The notes under the pieces: model-generated
Database searches by the model: none
The model's input: only the letters and a program-made list of their open reading frames with translations
What the model was told of the DNA's origin: nothing
From: Sipunculus nudus
Taxonomy: Eukaryota; Annelida; Sipuncula; Golfingiida; Sipunculidae
Reading direction: 5' to 3'
DNA length: 64,000 nucleotides
Assembly: GCA_026874595.1 (NCBI GenBank)
Contig: CM049318.1
Span: 39,885,956 to 39,949,955 of the forward strand
Shown: positions 33,250 to 43,889 of the stretch, one piece after another
Layout: each line of letters begins with the position of its first letter
Position numbering within the stretch: the stretch's first letter is position 1
Position numbers and translations under genes: made by a program

Positions 33250-34040
33250 CTACTCTGCCCCAAGCAGATAATAATTTTATGCTCGCCACAAAATCAGTGT
33301 TTTGTGTGTTGGGTGCTAATAAAAGGAAATGATACTGGGGGGGGGGGGGGAGGGGACAGTACTAGTATATACACAAATATTTAAAGCCCAAGACCTGCCT
33401 GGTTGAAAAGAAGGTAATAATAACCAAAATCAGAGTTAAAAACTGTCCTGACAAATAGTGAGAATACTTGGAGGGCGGACATCGTTATTAGTACGGCGGC
33501 GCTGGGCAATAATTAAGGTAACACTGTGTTCTGGGCAGCGTAAGGACCTTGCTAAATAAGCAGATTCATTTGAAACAAGTAGTTTAATTTTATCTGCAGT
33601 ATAACCAGTTAATGAAGACGCGGAATTAACTAGGTGAGGGCGAATATCCAATATGGCGGCACTGCTTACAAAGGGCGGAAGTTCAAGGTCGCTAGATTTT
33701 GAATATTGATTACAGAGGACCTCACTTTGACAAGAAGGGTCACGATTAGTAAATATATGTTGCATACATCCCCATCCATATTCTAACTGGACTAAAAACT
33801 CCATTAAATATTATATTAAGAAAGATTTGGGGCGACCATAATGCACTGCAAACCGGAAGTAAGTACCGGCCAATAGCAGTCCAGGTCATTGTTTGATAAG
33901 ACATGCCCGCGCTGGGACAAGATCACTCATCAACCAGGACTTGGCAACCATCTACCACTAGTACCAGGAGAAAAGACGACCAGTGAATTCATCTGTCAGG
34001 AAAAATGACAACCAGCAACGTACTATCTGGAAGAAAAACC
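33250..34040. repeat. Segmental duplication, copy B'
   Basis: Second copy of 28022-28853, lacking about 30 bp present in B near 28305-28340. It has a shorter G-run at 33337-33350. On the minus strand a single-base difference opens a 122-codon frame (33436-33804) that is broken in B. No family was recognised for that frame, so it is not called as a gene. Confidence 0.88.
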
Positions 34041-34202
34041 CACCACCACCCCCTTCGCCACCGACTCAAGCACTCTGTGTTCTACTTGTTAATGTTAAAA
34101 TTTTAAAGTTTATTGTTTCTAAACAGTATATTTGTCCAGGTGTAAACTGTTTACTTTTACTACTACTACTTTTACTTTTAATATGACCTATATGATATAT
34201 AT

Positions 34203-34461
34203 GGCGTGTTGTACCCCACCTTCCCGTCAGTGGGAAAAAAGGGATAATTTCTGAATTTGTGAATATGGAAATTTTAATGTTATTTTTAATAAACCTTGGC
34301 CAGTTTTTCCCACAATTCCATGTCTTGTGCGCTTCTTTCAGCACTTCTGAGAACAGAGCAAGTGACTGGATGGGTATGAATGATATTATCAAGTTTTGAT
34401 TAATTAAGGGATAACTGTGAGCAGGTTCGGGTGTGTGCATGTTAGTGTGACAGAGCATAAA
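34203..34461. repeat. Segmental duplication, copy A'
   Basis: Matches 32977-33245. The interval 34041-34202 between B' and A' is unique and contains CCACCACCACCCCC and a CTACTACTACTTTTACTTT run (about 34156-34176). Confidence 0.88.
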
Positions 34462-35700
34462 TTAAATTACTCCTTGGACAGTATAATATATTATTTGTAA
34501 CACTAAAATATGTAAACATACTCTGTTTTTTTTTCATACAAATTTCTGTTTACATCCACAAATACAGCTTAGAGTGATCTATTTCTGCCTCAGGTCTTTT
34601 CTGTAATTTTTACCCAAAATATAACATTTTAATGTCAAGGTCACTCTTGGTGAAAGCCATGTTCCCAAACTAAACTTTCATTTGCATTTGAAAATACATG
34701 AGCAACAGACACACATCATGTTGAAGAATTTAGTTTTGGTATAATTTGGATTAACATTTAATAAGTTCAAAACTTACTTTGTATACAATTAAAGTTGATC
34801 AGAATTAGGTGTTCTTCATTACTGTGTACAAGGCTTGCCTAGTTTCAAAGCTAAACTGTGTCACAGTAACCTATTTGCTTAAAATGGTGCATCAACTTAT
34901 TAATATATGAGCAAACAACCTGCATGCAAAGGTTAGTATTTTCAGATGTCTTGAGTTTTATGTCTGAAAAAAATTTAAACTGAATCCAGAGAAAACTCTG
35001 GGTGCTATTATGCTAAATAGTAACTGCTGTACACAGTAATGTAAAATTATACTCTACAGGGGAACTCCTCAATGCCTGGCATCCACTCAGCATTCAAAGC
35101 TTGTTCAGGGACCTGCCTAAAGTCAACTAGGTCAAATGAGCATAGGTCAAGGTCACTTTGGGTATTTTTTTTATATCTGAATAATACACAATTATGATAA
35201 AAAGTTGAGAGAGCAGCATATCTCTGAGGTTAAGTAAGCATTGTGTATGTGTATGAATGGACATAAACATAAATACAGACACAGAAGTCCACTTGGTATA
35301 CAATAAACCCAATATTTAGGGCTTTACCAGTAATTAACAAGGATTCATAATGTGAATAGTATCAAAGAATATAAATAATTTGAAAAAATCCATAAAGCTT
35401 TTGATTTAAAAGAGCTTATGGTGTTTATAACTTTCAGTGGTGTGGGAGGTAAATTGAGAAATGAATGTTGGTTAAGTGACCTGTCGTCTGTACATGATAA
35501 AGCTATCAGAAATCTGTAGACTTGCATGGAAATCCATATCACCACTCATGAGTGGTGGGTTTTCACCCAAAACGAACATTTTCCAGGGAGATAAACAACA
35601 TAAAAACAGCAACATGACTGTAGATGATGCCACCAGTTTTGTATTAATGCAAACTTTGAAGGCAATAAACGCAGGCAATCCTAAGGTAAACATAAGTTTT
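34462..35700. repeat. Intronic stretch with decayed GGTCAAGGTCA-type repeats
   Basis: GTCAAGGTCACTCTTGG (34634) and AGGTCAAGGTCACTTTGG (35145) flank segments resembling the repeat at 5800-6390 (GAAAACTCTGGGTGCTATTA near 34992). No gene is called. The open frames around 35476-35733 lack recognisable features. Confidence 0.45.
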
Positions 35701-36270
35701 TGTAAAATTGTGGAAGATCAGAAAACAGTTTGATGACACACAGAAAACCAAATAAGGGGTCACCCCGAGAGAATATGGCATCAATTAACCTATGATCATA
35801 TATGGACACCAAGTTTTGGAAAATGTCATGTGGTGGCTCTCAAGTTAAAGCCCGGAAACAAATGGTGTATTTTTTTGGTGTTGATGAAGGCCTGTAGTAA
35901 CAGCAGGGGCAGTGGTGACAGAACCTGGCTTAAACACCACCCACTAATCTCATTCAGACAAATATAATTTAAGTTAAACTTGGGTAAAATTGAACAAACC
36001 CCAGGTGGCTTCACTAGTCTCATACAGAGGATTAAACAATCAAAGATTGATATGCATAGCAATCCATGGCAATCAATGCAATAATTATTGAAAATTTTAT
36101 GAATTTTTATCTTTTTAAACCTAACACTCAGGCTTACTCAAGGAATGGCTTTATGGTAAACGTCTGGACATGATAATAACAATTATTCTAAACCTGGAGA
36201 GTTCTTTCAGCCAATGTAATCTGAAACTAAATTCCTGTTGTATTTTTCTCATTTGTAGGAGAAATGCTAC
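35701..36270. other. Intronic non-coding stretch
   Basis: No gene, RNA or repeat structure recognised. An acceptor-like TTTCTCATTTGTAG ends at about 36259 on the plus strand, but no exon with a family signature follows. Confidence 0.4.
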
Positions 36271-36279
36271 AGCCAGTGA

Positions 36280-36725
36280 TATAGACAAGTCCACGACATC
36301 AGAGTCTGAGTGCAAGTCCGAGTCCAGGCCCCTCGAGTCCGATTACAAGTCCAAGTCCAATACACATCTCCTTTTTCACAGAAATTTTAAACAGATACTT
36401 TGGATTTTCACGTATAATTTTATTTGATTTAAACATGTTTCTTACAATAATGTTAAATTACCTGTAGCTCCTAATGATAAACAAAACTTTGGTAAATATA
36501 GTCTAACGTTTTATGACTGATATTCTGTTGGTAAATCGTGTGCATATATATATATATGTCTTTATAGTGTGTGTAAGAGCTATTCTACTGGGCTCAAGAT
36601 GGACTCGGCTGATTTCTCGAGTCCTTACATCCGAGTCCGAGTACATGTCTGAGTTCTGAATACAAGTCCGAGTCTAGACCCTTTGAGTCCAAGTCCAAGT
36701 CCCTAGAAAAGTGGACTCGTGTCAA
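36280..36725. repeat. GAGTCC-rich dispersed element, copy 1
   Basis: Two clusters of degenerate GAGTCC/AAGTCC hexamers (36300-36360 and 36600-36715) flank an AT-rich middle containing a TA run (36546-36557). A second copy with the same two-cluster layout lies at 47195-47640. Confidence 0.65.
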
Positions 36726-36835
36726 GACAACTCACTGGCTACTGCTGGACTGTTTCCTGTTGTGCCTTTCTCTCTTTTACTACAGTTCTATAACAGTCCT
36801 ATGTACTGGTTTAATGATAAATTAATTCTCACCTA

Positions 36836-37170
36836 CTGGCTTCTGTGGTCTAGGGGTAGAGCACAGGACTCAAAGAAAAAAGAAATTCTGTATTGCAGCA
36901 GAGGCAATGAGAATTTTTAGCATTGGCCCCCAGCCAGGGTGAGCGCAATGCAGGCTTAATGGAAATACCAGTCCACACTGGCATGTTTTACTCATAAAAG
37001 AGTGCACCTTTCAGGGCTTCCTTGGTGATATGACCCAGCAATGGGTGCAGCATTCACTGAGCCTGGTAACACAAGGTTATAAAATGAAAGGAGGCTTGTG
37101 CTATTGCCCTGTTACATAGTCCCAAACCAGAATGCAATTCTGCAGATGTATATACTCAGTTATGCTAGCA
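36836..37170 (+). mobile_element. tRNA-derived SINE, copy 2 (B box lost)
   Basis: The head TGGCTTCTGTGGTCTAGGGG, TAGAGCACAGGACTCAAAG matches the copy at 39309. The B-box region is scrambled, then the body matches (CCCCCAGCCAGGGTGAGCGC, GCAGGCTTAATGG, GAGTGCACCTTTCAGGGC, GACCCAGCAATGGGT, AATTCTGCAGATGTATA). Strongly diverged. Confidence 0.8.
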
Positions 37171-37180
37171 TTTGAACAAG

Positions 37181-38852
37181 TGACCCAGGGGTCATGACGC
37201 TCAGCCGACTAGGAAGACATTCACAAAAGGAATTTTATCATCTGAATGCCAAATTTTGTAGATTGCATCCCATTTCAACTGAAGCACAGCTCAGAGGATA
37301 TTGGTAACAGAGACCTGATTTCAGGTTTCAAAGGAGATTTTTCATGGACCTCCCTGGATGTCAAGTTAGAAGATTGTAGGTGGAATGGTTATGATTTGTG
37401 CCCTGTTAATGGACGGCTACACCATTGAAGGTCTCAAAAATAGAGTAAAAAATGCGTAAAAATTCTAAAAAAATCCAGGTGCCACCAGTCTGCTGGAACT
37501 GATGAAACACTCCGTGATGAATGTGCATGCAAAAAATCATGGTGATGAATGCATAAGTTGTTCAGAAAATGGAGGTATTGTTTGAAATTTAGACCAAGGG
37601 GTATTTACAAGCAATATAGCTTGAAGGATATGGCTAACAGAGACCTAATTTCAGGTTTCCAAGGAGATTTTTCATGGACCTCCCAGGATATTAAATTAGA
37701 AGTTTCTATATCAAATAGTTACGATTTGTACCCTGTTAATGGACGACTGCATCTTTGAAGGTCTCAAAAATAGAGAAAAAAATGCATAAAAATTCTTTAA
37801 AAAATCCAGGTGGCCCCACCAGTCTGCAGGAACTAATGAAACAATCCATGACCAATAAGCACGCAAAGAATCATGGTGATAAATGCATTAGTTGTTCAGA
37901 TACTGGAGGTTTTGTATCAAATTTTTAATTTTTCTGGGGGGTATTTCTGAGCACCATAGCTAGAAGGAAATGGGTAAGAGAGACCTAATTTCAGGTTTTC
38001 ATGGAGATTTTTCAATGAATCTTCCTGGATGTCAAGTTAGAAATGTCTACATCCAATGGTTACGATTTGTTGTGCCCTGTTAACAAGTGATCACATCCTT
38101 GAAGGTCTCAAAATAGAGTAAAAAATGCGTAAAAATTCGAAAAATCTAGGTGGCCCCACCAGTCTGTAGGAACTGATGAAACATTCCATGATAAATAAGC
38201 ATGCAAAGAAGCATGGTGATAAATGCATTAGTTGTACAGATACTGGAGCTTTTGTATCAAATTTTTAATTATTCTAGGGGTATTTCTGAGCCCCATAGCT
38301 AGAAGGAAATGGGTTAGAGAGACCTAATTTCAGGTTTCCATGGAGATTTTTCATGGACCTCTCTGGATGTCAAGTTAGAAGTTTCTATGTTCAATGGTTA
38401 CAATTTGTGCCCTATTAACAATTGACCACCACCTTGAAGGTCTCAAAAATAGAGTTAAAAATGCGTAAAAATTCGAAAAATCTAGGTGGCCCCACCAGTC
38501 TGTAGGAACTGATGAAACATTCCATGATCAATAAGCATGCAAAGAATCATGGTGATAAATGCATTAGTTGTACAGATACTGGAGCTTTTGTATCAAATTT
38601 TTAATTATTCAGGGGGTACTTCTGAGCCCCATAGCTCAAAGGATATGGGTAACAGAGACCTAATTTCAGGTTTCCAAGGAGATATTTCATGGACCTCACA
38701 GGATATTAAGTTACAAGATTCTAGGTCCAGTGGTTACGATTTGTGTCTGGTTAATGGACAGACAGATGGATGGACAGCTAGACAGACAGACAGGCTACGG
38801 ACAAAGAGTGATCACAATAGCTCAGATGACTTTCAGTCAGCTGAGCTAAAAA
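37181..38852 (+). mobile_element. Complete hairpin-tailed tandem-unit element (pearl/Helentron-like)
   Basis: Head ACAAGTGACCCAGGGGTCAT, GACGCTCAGC (37181). Five tandem units of about 335 bp follow (AGACCTAATTTCAGG landmarks at 37311, 37641, 37981, 38320, 38655), then a GACA/GATG run (38755-38800). The tail hairpin TAGCTCAG-A-TGACT-TTC-AGTCA-G-CTGAGCTA (38818-38848) is followed by AAAA. No coding capacity. Bivalve pearl elements have the same plan of tandem core units, tetranucleotide run and 3' hairpin; assignment to that group is inferred. Confidence 0.75.
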
Positions 38853-38902
38853 TGGAGGCAGTTACCTCCAACAAGAGAACTATTAAAAAAGTTAATTCTC
38901 AC

Positions 38903-39009
38903 CTTTTTCCAAATGATGACAGCAATGACTATAGCTACCAGAAGTATTGCAAGCACTATGCCAACAATAATTGCAACAGTGTTATCATTCTCCGGACTCC
39001 CTGCGCCAT
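38903..39009 (-). CDS. Receptor exon 6: transmembrane helix
   Basis: Acceptor tatattctag ends at 39010 and donor AAAAAG|GTGAGA starts at 38902. The exon is 107 nt, starts with two nucleotides of a split codon and ends in phase 0. The product (residues 258-293) is a short acidic/polar stalk (DGAGSPENDN) followed by an uninterrupted hydrophobic helix of about 24 residues (268-291: TVAIIVGIVLAILLVAIVIA plus VIIW) and a WKK stop-transfer sequence. Lectin domains on the N-terminal side and the basic residues on the C-terminal side predict a type I orientation with the NACHT part in the cytosol. A GxxxA pair (G274, A278) could support helix packing. Confidence 0.85.
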
Positions 39010-39305
39010 CTAGAATATAAATAACAAGGAAAAACTCAAAAATAATATTTTAGAAAAATTAAAAGGATTTAACATACAGCAGAGTCAGAATTGTTTGTGG
39101 AAAAAAATTATAAGGATTTAACATACTGAAGAGTCAGAATTGTTTGTGAAGTTAAAAATTTTTGGATTACACAGGCTATAAAATTCATAAAAAATCTTTT
39201 TTAAACACACATGCCAAAGTAAACTAATGTGTTCTCATTTGCACATGTATGTATGCCCCGGTATAATATGTAACCTCATAAGTGGGAATAATTTTTATTT
39301 ATTAC

Positions 39306-39690
39306 AACTGGCTTCTGTGGCTCAGGGGTAGAGCGCAGGACTCAAAGCCGGGAGATCATGAGTTCGAACCTCAGCCGAGGCGGTGAGGTTTTCACGGTCG
39401 GCCCCCACCCAGGGTGAGCGCTCTGCAGGCTCAATGGGAAGGTCGTGCCCAACGGCCGTGTTTCACTCACAAACGAGTGCGCCTTTTGGGGGTCCTCGGT
39501 GGTATGATTACCAACCCAGGGCCTGAAGGTGCAGTAGTCATCGGGCCTGGTTAACGCCAGGATATCAAATGAGAGGAAGCGTGTGATACTGCCCTGTCAC
39601 GTAGTCCGAAACCGAAATGGAAATCTGCAGATACACATATAATTAGTTAAGCTAGCATTAAAAAAATGGAGGCGGTTACTTCCAACAAAA
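39306..39690 (+). mobile_element. tRNA-derived SINE, best-preserved copy
   Basis: The tRNA-like head keeps both RNA polymerase III internal promoter boxes: A box TGGCTCAGGGG (39318-39328) and B box AGTTCGAACCTC (39361-39372), 32 bp apart. The body contains GGTCGGCCCCCACCCAGGGT and GAGTGCGCCTTTTGGGGGTC and ends near GGAGGCGGTTACTTCCAAC with an A-run (39680-39710). It is a transposed SINE rather than a tRNA gene because it lacks a proper anticodon arm and acceptor pairing. It is in antisense orientation in the receptor intron between exons 5 and 6. Confidence 0.9.
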
Positions 39691-39867
39691 AAATTTAAAA
39701 AAAAAAAAATTTTATTTATTACTTAATTTAAAACTTCATGGTGATTCAAAAGTTTATAAGCACCATTCACAAGAATGGCAGGTTGTACAGAGCCTTCAAA
39801 TTTGGTTTTAAATCTATCATCAACATAACTAGTGTTTGAGAATAAGCTGTATATAAAATGTTAAATA

Positions 39868-39895
39868 AAGATAGATATATATATATATATATATA
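39868..39895. repeat. TA microsatellite
   Basis: Short GATATATATA-type run in intronic sequence. Confidence 0.85.
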
Positions 39896-39929
39896 AATAA
39901 ATATAAAGCTATGACCCCTTTTGGAAAAA

Positions 39930-40708
39930 TTAAAATTCACAAAAGGCAAAGGGGTTATGACATTCAGCTGCTGTGTAGCACTGAGGAATTCCATCAACTA
40001 AGATTGCTGTCATTTTAGTATTTTTGCAAGTATGTCTGTAGCAGTCGTGAAGGACTTTTCATGGTGATAGAAACATATGTTAAAACAATGCATGTTCTCT
40101 CAATTTGTGCATTAAATGTAAATAATTTGTTTGCTGTGCTCCAACTATGACATGTCAATCTGATTTCAAAGTCCAAAAAAAGTATTAAAATTTGTAAAAA
40201 TAAAGAAATTGTAAATGGCACCACCTGTTTTGCACTGCAGCAAGGGTTATCCATGATTAATAAGCTTTTCAGAAAGATCCATGCATTAATTATTGAAATA
40301 TCTACACTATGAATTTCTTACATCAACAGCCCAAAATGTTAAAATTTGGGCATTGTCTCAGGGGAAAAACTTCTTTTTTTAACATGGTAACAATTGGTTT
40401 ATGTAAAATGATATACAATTTTTTTATTTCTAGGGTTGATAGCAAAATTTGTTTCGCAGCCCAGAACACTTACACATGCCCAGTTTTGTAAGTGCTCAAA
40501 ATTACAAAATTCTTGAAGAATATAGGTCCCACTGACCTAACTTTTGTTATGCAAGGAGATTTACCAAGGACCTACCTGGATATTAAGTTAGAAATTCCTA
40601 GGTGTAATAGGATTTTTGCCCCGGTAACAAACAGATCGCCAGAAGGACGGTAAATGGATAAAGGGTGATCGCTATAGCTCAGATGACTTATGGTCAGCTG
40701 AGCTAAAC
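39930..40708 (+). repeat. Decayed hairpin-tailed element
   Basis: The head is weak (AAGGGGTTATGACATTCAGC, TGC at about 39950). There is one and a half unit copies with AAGGAGATTTACCAAGGACC and ATTAAGTTAGAAATTCCTAG, a short GGACGG remnant, and the tail TAGCTCAG-A-TGACT-TAT-GGTCA-G-CTGAGCTA (40675-40705). The stem change A to G leaves a G-T pair. Confidence 0.65.
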
Positions 40709-40883
40709 AGCCTAAAATGGGTTATATTTATAGGGGTTCCATTAATAGCTGAAGCAAAAATTATTGGATTAAAGGTGGGAGAGCCCATATGAGAGCTGGA
40801 AACACAATAGAGAATCTATGGGATTATGTTAGGTCCCTATAAAATGGGAGAGTTCTAATCCACCTTGTCTGTGTAAACTATAC

Positions 40884-41027
40884 CTGGTACTGGCATACAA
40901 AAATAAGATACTCTTTTCTTGCAGGATTCAGCATGGAGTCTCCATCCTGTCTCTGATTTGTTCAAGAAAGCACAGTCTCCAGTTTCTGCTGGCTCATTAT
41001 CGGCCCAGAGAGAATACACAAAGTCAT
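40884..41027 (-). CDS. Receptor exon 5: C-type lectin-like domain 2, second half
   Basis: Acceptor aatttacag ends at 41028 and donor CCAG|GTATAG starts at 40883. The exon is 144 nt and phase 1-1. Residues 210-258 include WADNEPAETGDCAFLN, GWRLHAESC and the closing VSYFC. The position of the calcium-lectin EPN motif reads EPA, and the WND triplet before the penultimate Cys is absent. The fold is therefore clear, but Ca2+-dependent hexose binding is doubtful; a protein or other ligand is possible. An NKS sequon is present. The exon ends one nucleotide into a codon that the TM exon completes as Asp. Confidence 0.88.
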
Positions 41028-41059
41028 CTGTAAATTACAATATATTGGCAATATTAGAT

Positions 41060-41215
41060 AAATAACAGACATGGGGTCTATTACAGTTGTTCTATTACTA
41101 TTACTATTACTATTACTTTCAATTTCTGATATTACTATTACTATTACCACATTTTACCTTCTATTACTATTACTGGGATATCTATTACTATTACTATTAC
41201 TATTACTTTAACTGA
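41060..41215. repeat. ATTACT-rich block, left member of an inverted pair
   Basis: Begins ACAGACATGGGGTCTATTAC and continues as an interrupted ATTACT microsatellite. The same terminal sequence occurs in reverse at 43125-43175. Non-coding. Confidence 0.8.
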
Positions 41216-42950
41216 TTGGAAGATTCTAGACCTTGTGCAGCAAAGAGTGCTATAAACTAGCATTACAATCACAAGTATAAATAATATCACAAGCACCTAT
41301 ATCACCCAGTTACATACACAATTTTCTTATAGTGTGTCTGTCATTTACAAAAAGCCTAATGATACTGTAGACCTTAATTATTTCAGCTTCTTTAATTCTG
41401 TTCCATTATATTTTGAAACCTCAGTGATTGTTATTGGGGCATTTCAATTAGAAATTATAACATAATTGTATGAACTCTTGAATACATGTAATTTGAAAGC
41501 AACCCATTGTAAAGGCCCTGGCATATATGTCAAATATTGATTTATAATTATATGTATACTTGTTCATTTTTCTTCATATATATTTCACATAAATTTATTT
41601 TTAAAGTACATACAGTTTAAATTTCATCTTCTTTCTTGTAGTTAGTACATCAAGATTTTCAGTGTAACTTCATGAGGAATCATTCATGATCATTGCATAT
41701 TATTTAGTTTCAAAGCTGACAATTCAGTCCTTTAAGTATGTATCATGAGAGGAATTTATGTAGGGCCGTGCCCTGTTTCCAAATCCTTATTAATATATTC
41801 AACAAAAATACTGTTTACATCAAGATTCTCGACAGAACCAAACTGAAGATAAAAATACCCCATCTTTTCGGGTGTATTTGTTCATTTGGATGTGATGCTA
41901 TGTTTATTCCATTGCATTGTACATCTTGAGAATTTACAGACAGATGGTAAACTTTACAATATTGGTAGCATGCATGGCCTTTATTCCTCAGGCATGCCCT
42001 TCTTCATTTGAGAAAAACCAGCATAGGAAAATATAAGAATGTGGAGAGATATTAAAACTTACAAAGATTAATTTTACAAAACAAATAAAATATTATTTAA
42101 ATCACTTTCAAGATAAATGTTGTATTAAACAATCTTGTACTTTAAATTTTATACATAACAGGATTCTCATAATTATTTGATATCAAAATTCAGTTATAAA
42201 ATAAAAAAAATATTAACAGTCATTTTTATTCTCATATTATATAATCAAATAAATCAATGTCGTGAAAAAAACAGTTCCTTTAATTTTCACAGTATAAATT
42301 AACATGGGTTTAGATGCGGAATGAAGGTCTGCAAAGTTGGTACTATAAAATAACAGACAAATATTAAAAAATGTTTTTAAAAAAGAATATGTATATAAAT
42401 TAACTAGATAATACATGTGCTTGTAGTAGGACTTTATCCAAGTGCTTTTAGTACCAGTATGAGTTTATAATATTGAAGGTTTCAATACTTATGGGTAGTG
42501 AAAACACCATAAGCTTATCCTGAACATTTTGGGTCTGCATTGTATCTGGATCCATATTATATTTATCTTGAATAAGTGTTATTGCAATGCAAACTGGCTG
42601 GTGAAAACAAATCTAGGTACTTTTCAGAATATGCATATGGATTGAAGCTGTGAGATAAGATGTACATGTCAATAATAATACACTATTTATCTGTCTCTTA
42701 ACACCAAACATGCATCTGTTTATTCATGGTCTAGTAATCAAAGGTCAGATTGTGCTAGGTAACTTATTTGGCTGTGACCTGCTCTGTCCAGTTCTCTAAT
42801 GTAATTAGCACAAGTGGTCACAAGCAGTATGGCAGCGGGCCCATGCTTGCCTCTACAATAGGCAGGTCCTGGGCAATCACTTGACAAGAACTGAGTCTGT
42901 CAGTCCAGCATTACTAGCTGATATGCTTCATGATCAAGGGGGTTACAGGA
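41216..42950. other. Intronic AT-rich stretch between the ATTACT blocks
   Basis: No gene or RNA seen. If the two ATTACT blocks are ends of one element, this would be its interior, but no transposase frame is present. Confidence 0.45.
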
Positions 42951-42954
42951 AGTA

Positions 42955-43175
42955 ACAGAAAGTACCATGTATTACTCTATTACTTTGCCTTCTGTTTCTA
43001 TTACTATTACTATTACAGCTCAAATTTTGTAGTCTATTACTATTACTATTACTTTTACTATTACTATTACTTTTACTATTACTATTACTATTACTATTAC
43101 TATTACATGGAAAAAGCTGTAATAGTCTATTACTATTACTATTACTTATTACTATTACCCCATGTCTGATAAATA
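42955..43175. repeat. ATTACT-rich block, right member of the inverted pair
   Basis: A TATTACTATTAC microsatellite with interruptions (GGAAAAAGCTGTAATAG at about 43109) ends TACCCCATGTCTGATAAATA, the reverse complement of the start of the block at 41050-41080. Translation gives poly-Tyr, an artefact. Confidence 0.8.
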
Positions 43176-43889
43176 AACATGTATGATAAAGGATCCCTCT
43201 TATGTATGATATACATCTCGTAAAAATGATAAATAAATTTAGAAATAACAAGACAGGATCCACTAACTACCCTGTTTCCAACCCTTTTTAGGCCCTTCTA
43301 ACTATGAATTAAACTGTAAAATGTCTAATTGCAAAAAACTTTTAAATTACCATTCTGTTTTTATTCATATGATCTTTGAACTATTCCATCTGAGTTCACA
43401 GTAAAAGTTACCTTTTATTTAATTTGTGTAAATTAAGGTGGCAAAATTCCTCTTCAATCAAATTTCAAAATTAATATTAGACCCACAAAATATATGTAAT
43501 TTTAAACCCGGTACAGTGTTCATGTTGACAGTATATGTAGTTCATACTGTATTTCATGAAAACAGATCAAGTTCCTTGTTATCCCACAAATGCCAGAGAA
43601 GTCTTGTCGCTACCACCCTCCTTTAATAGAATTTGATAAGAATATTTAAAGTTAAGGTGACACAAAATAGGGTGACCTCTGACCTAATTTAATATACGGT
43701 TACTGACAGGTGGATTTCACTGAGAATCATGTTGGTTAAATATTTGTGAGTTTCATTAATCCTTAATATTCCTGAAAAGTAATCACAGCAACAGCAACTA
43801 GAATATCAGCAGAAGCTGACAAAAGCCCTCAGCCAAAAGAACAGTGTTTATAGGTGGTAACAGTAACAGGTATGAAATATTTGTTCCAC
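43176..43889. other. Intronic non-coding stretch
   Basis: AT-rich, no recognised features apart from a GTGACCTCTGACC motif near 43670. Confidence 0.4.

Noticed and set aside
28022-34040. Blocks B and B' as a pair of LTRs bounding one retroelement
   Set aside because: They are direct repeats with a tRNA-Lys-like primer motif on the minus strand, but lack TG...CA ends, and the interval between them holds minisatellites rather than gag or pol.
35476-35733. Plus-strand open frame ending before a GTAAAC donor-like site
   Set aside because: Looks mildly protein-like but has no family signature, no good acceptor and no partner exon on the plus strand.
39306-39380. Functional tRNA gene
   Set aside because: A and B boxes are present but the acceptor and anticodon arms do not pair properly, and the sequence continues into a SINE body shared with three other copies.
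42930-43169. Poly-tyrosine protein
   Set aside because: Artefact of the ATTACT microsatellite.
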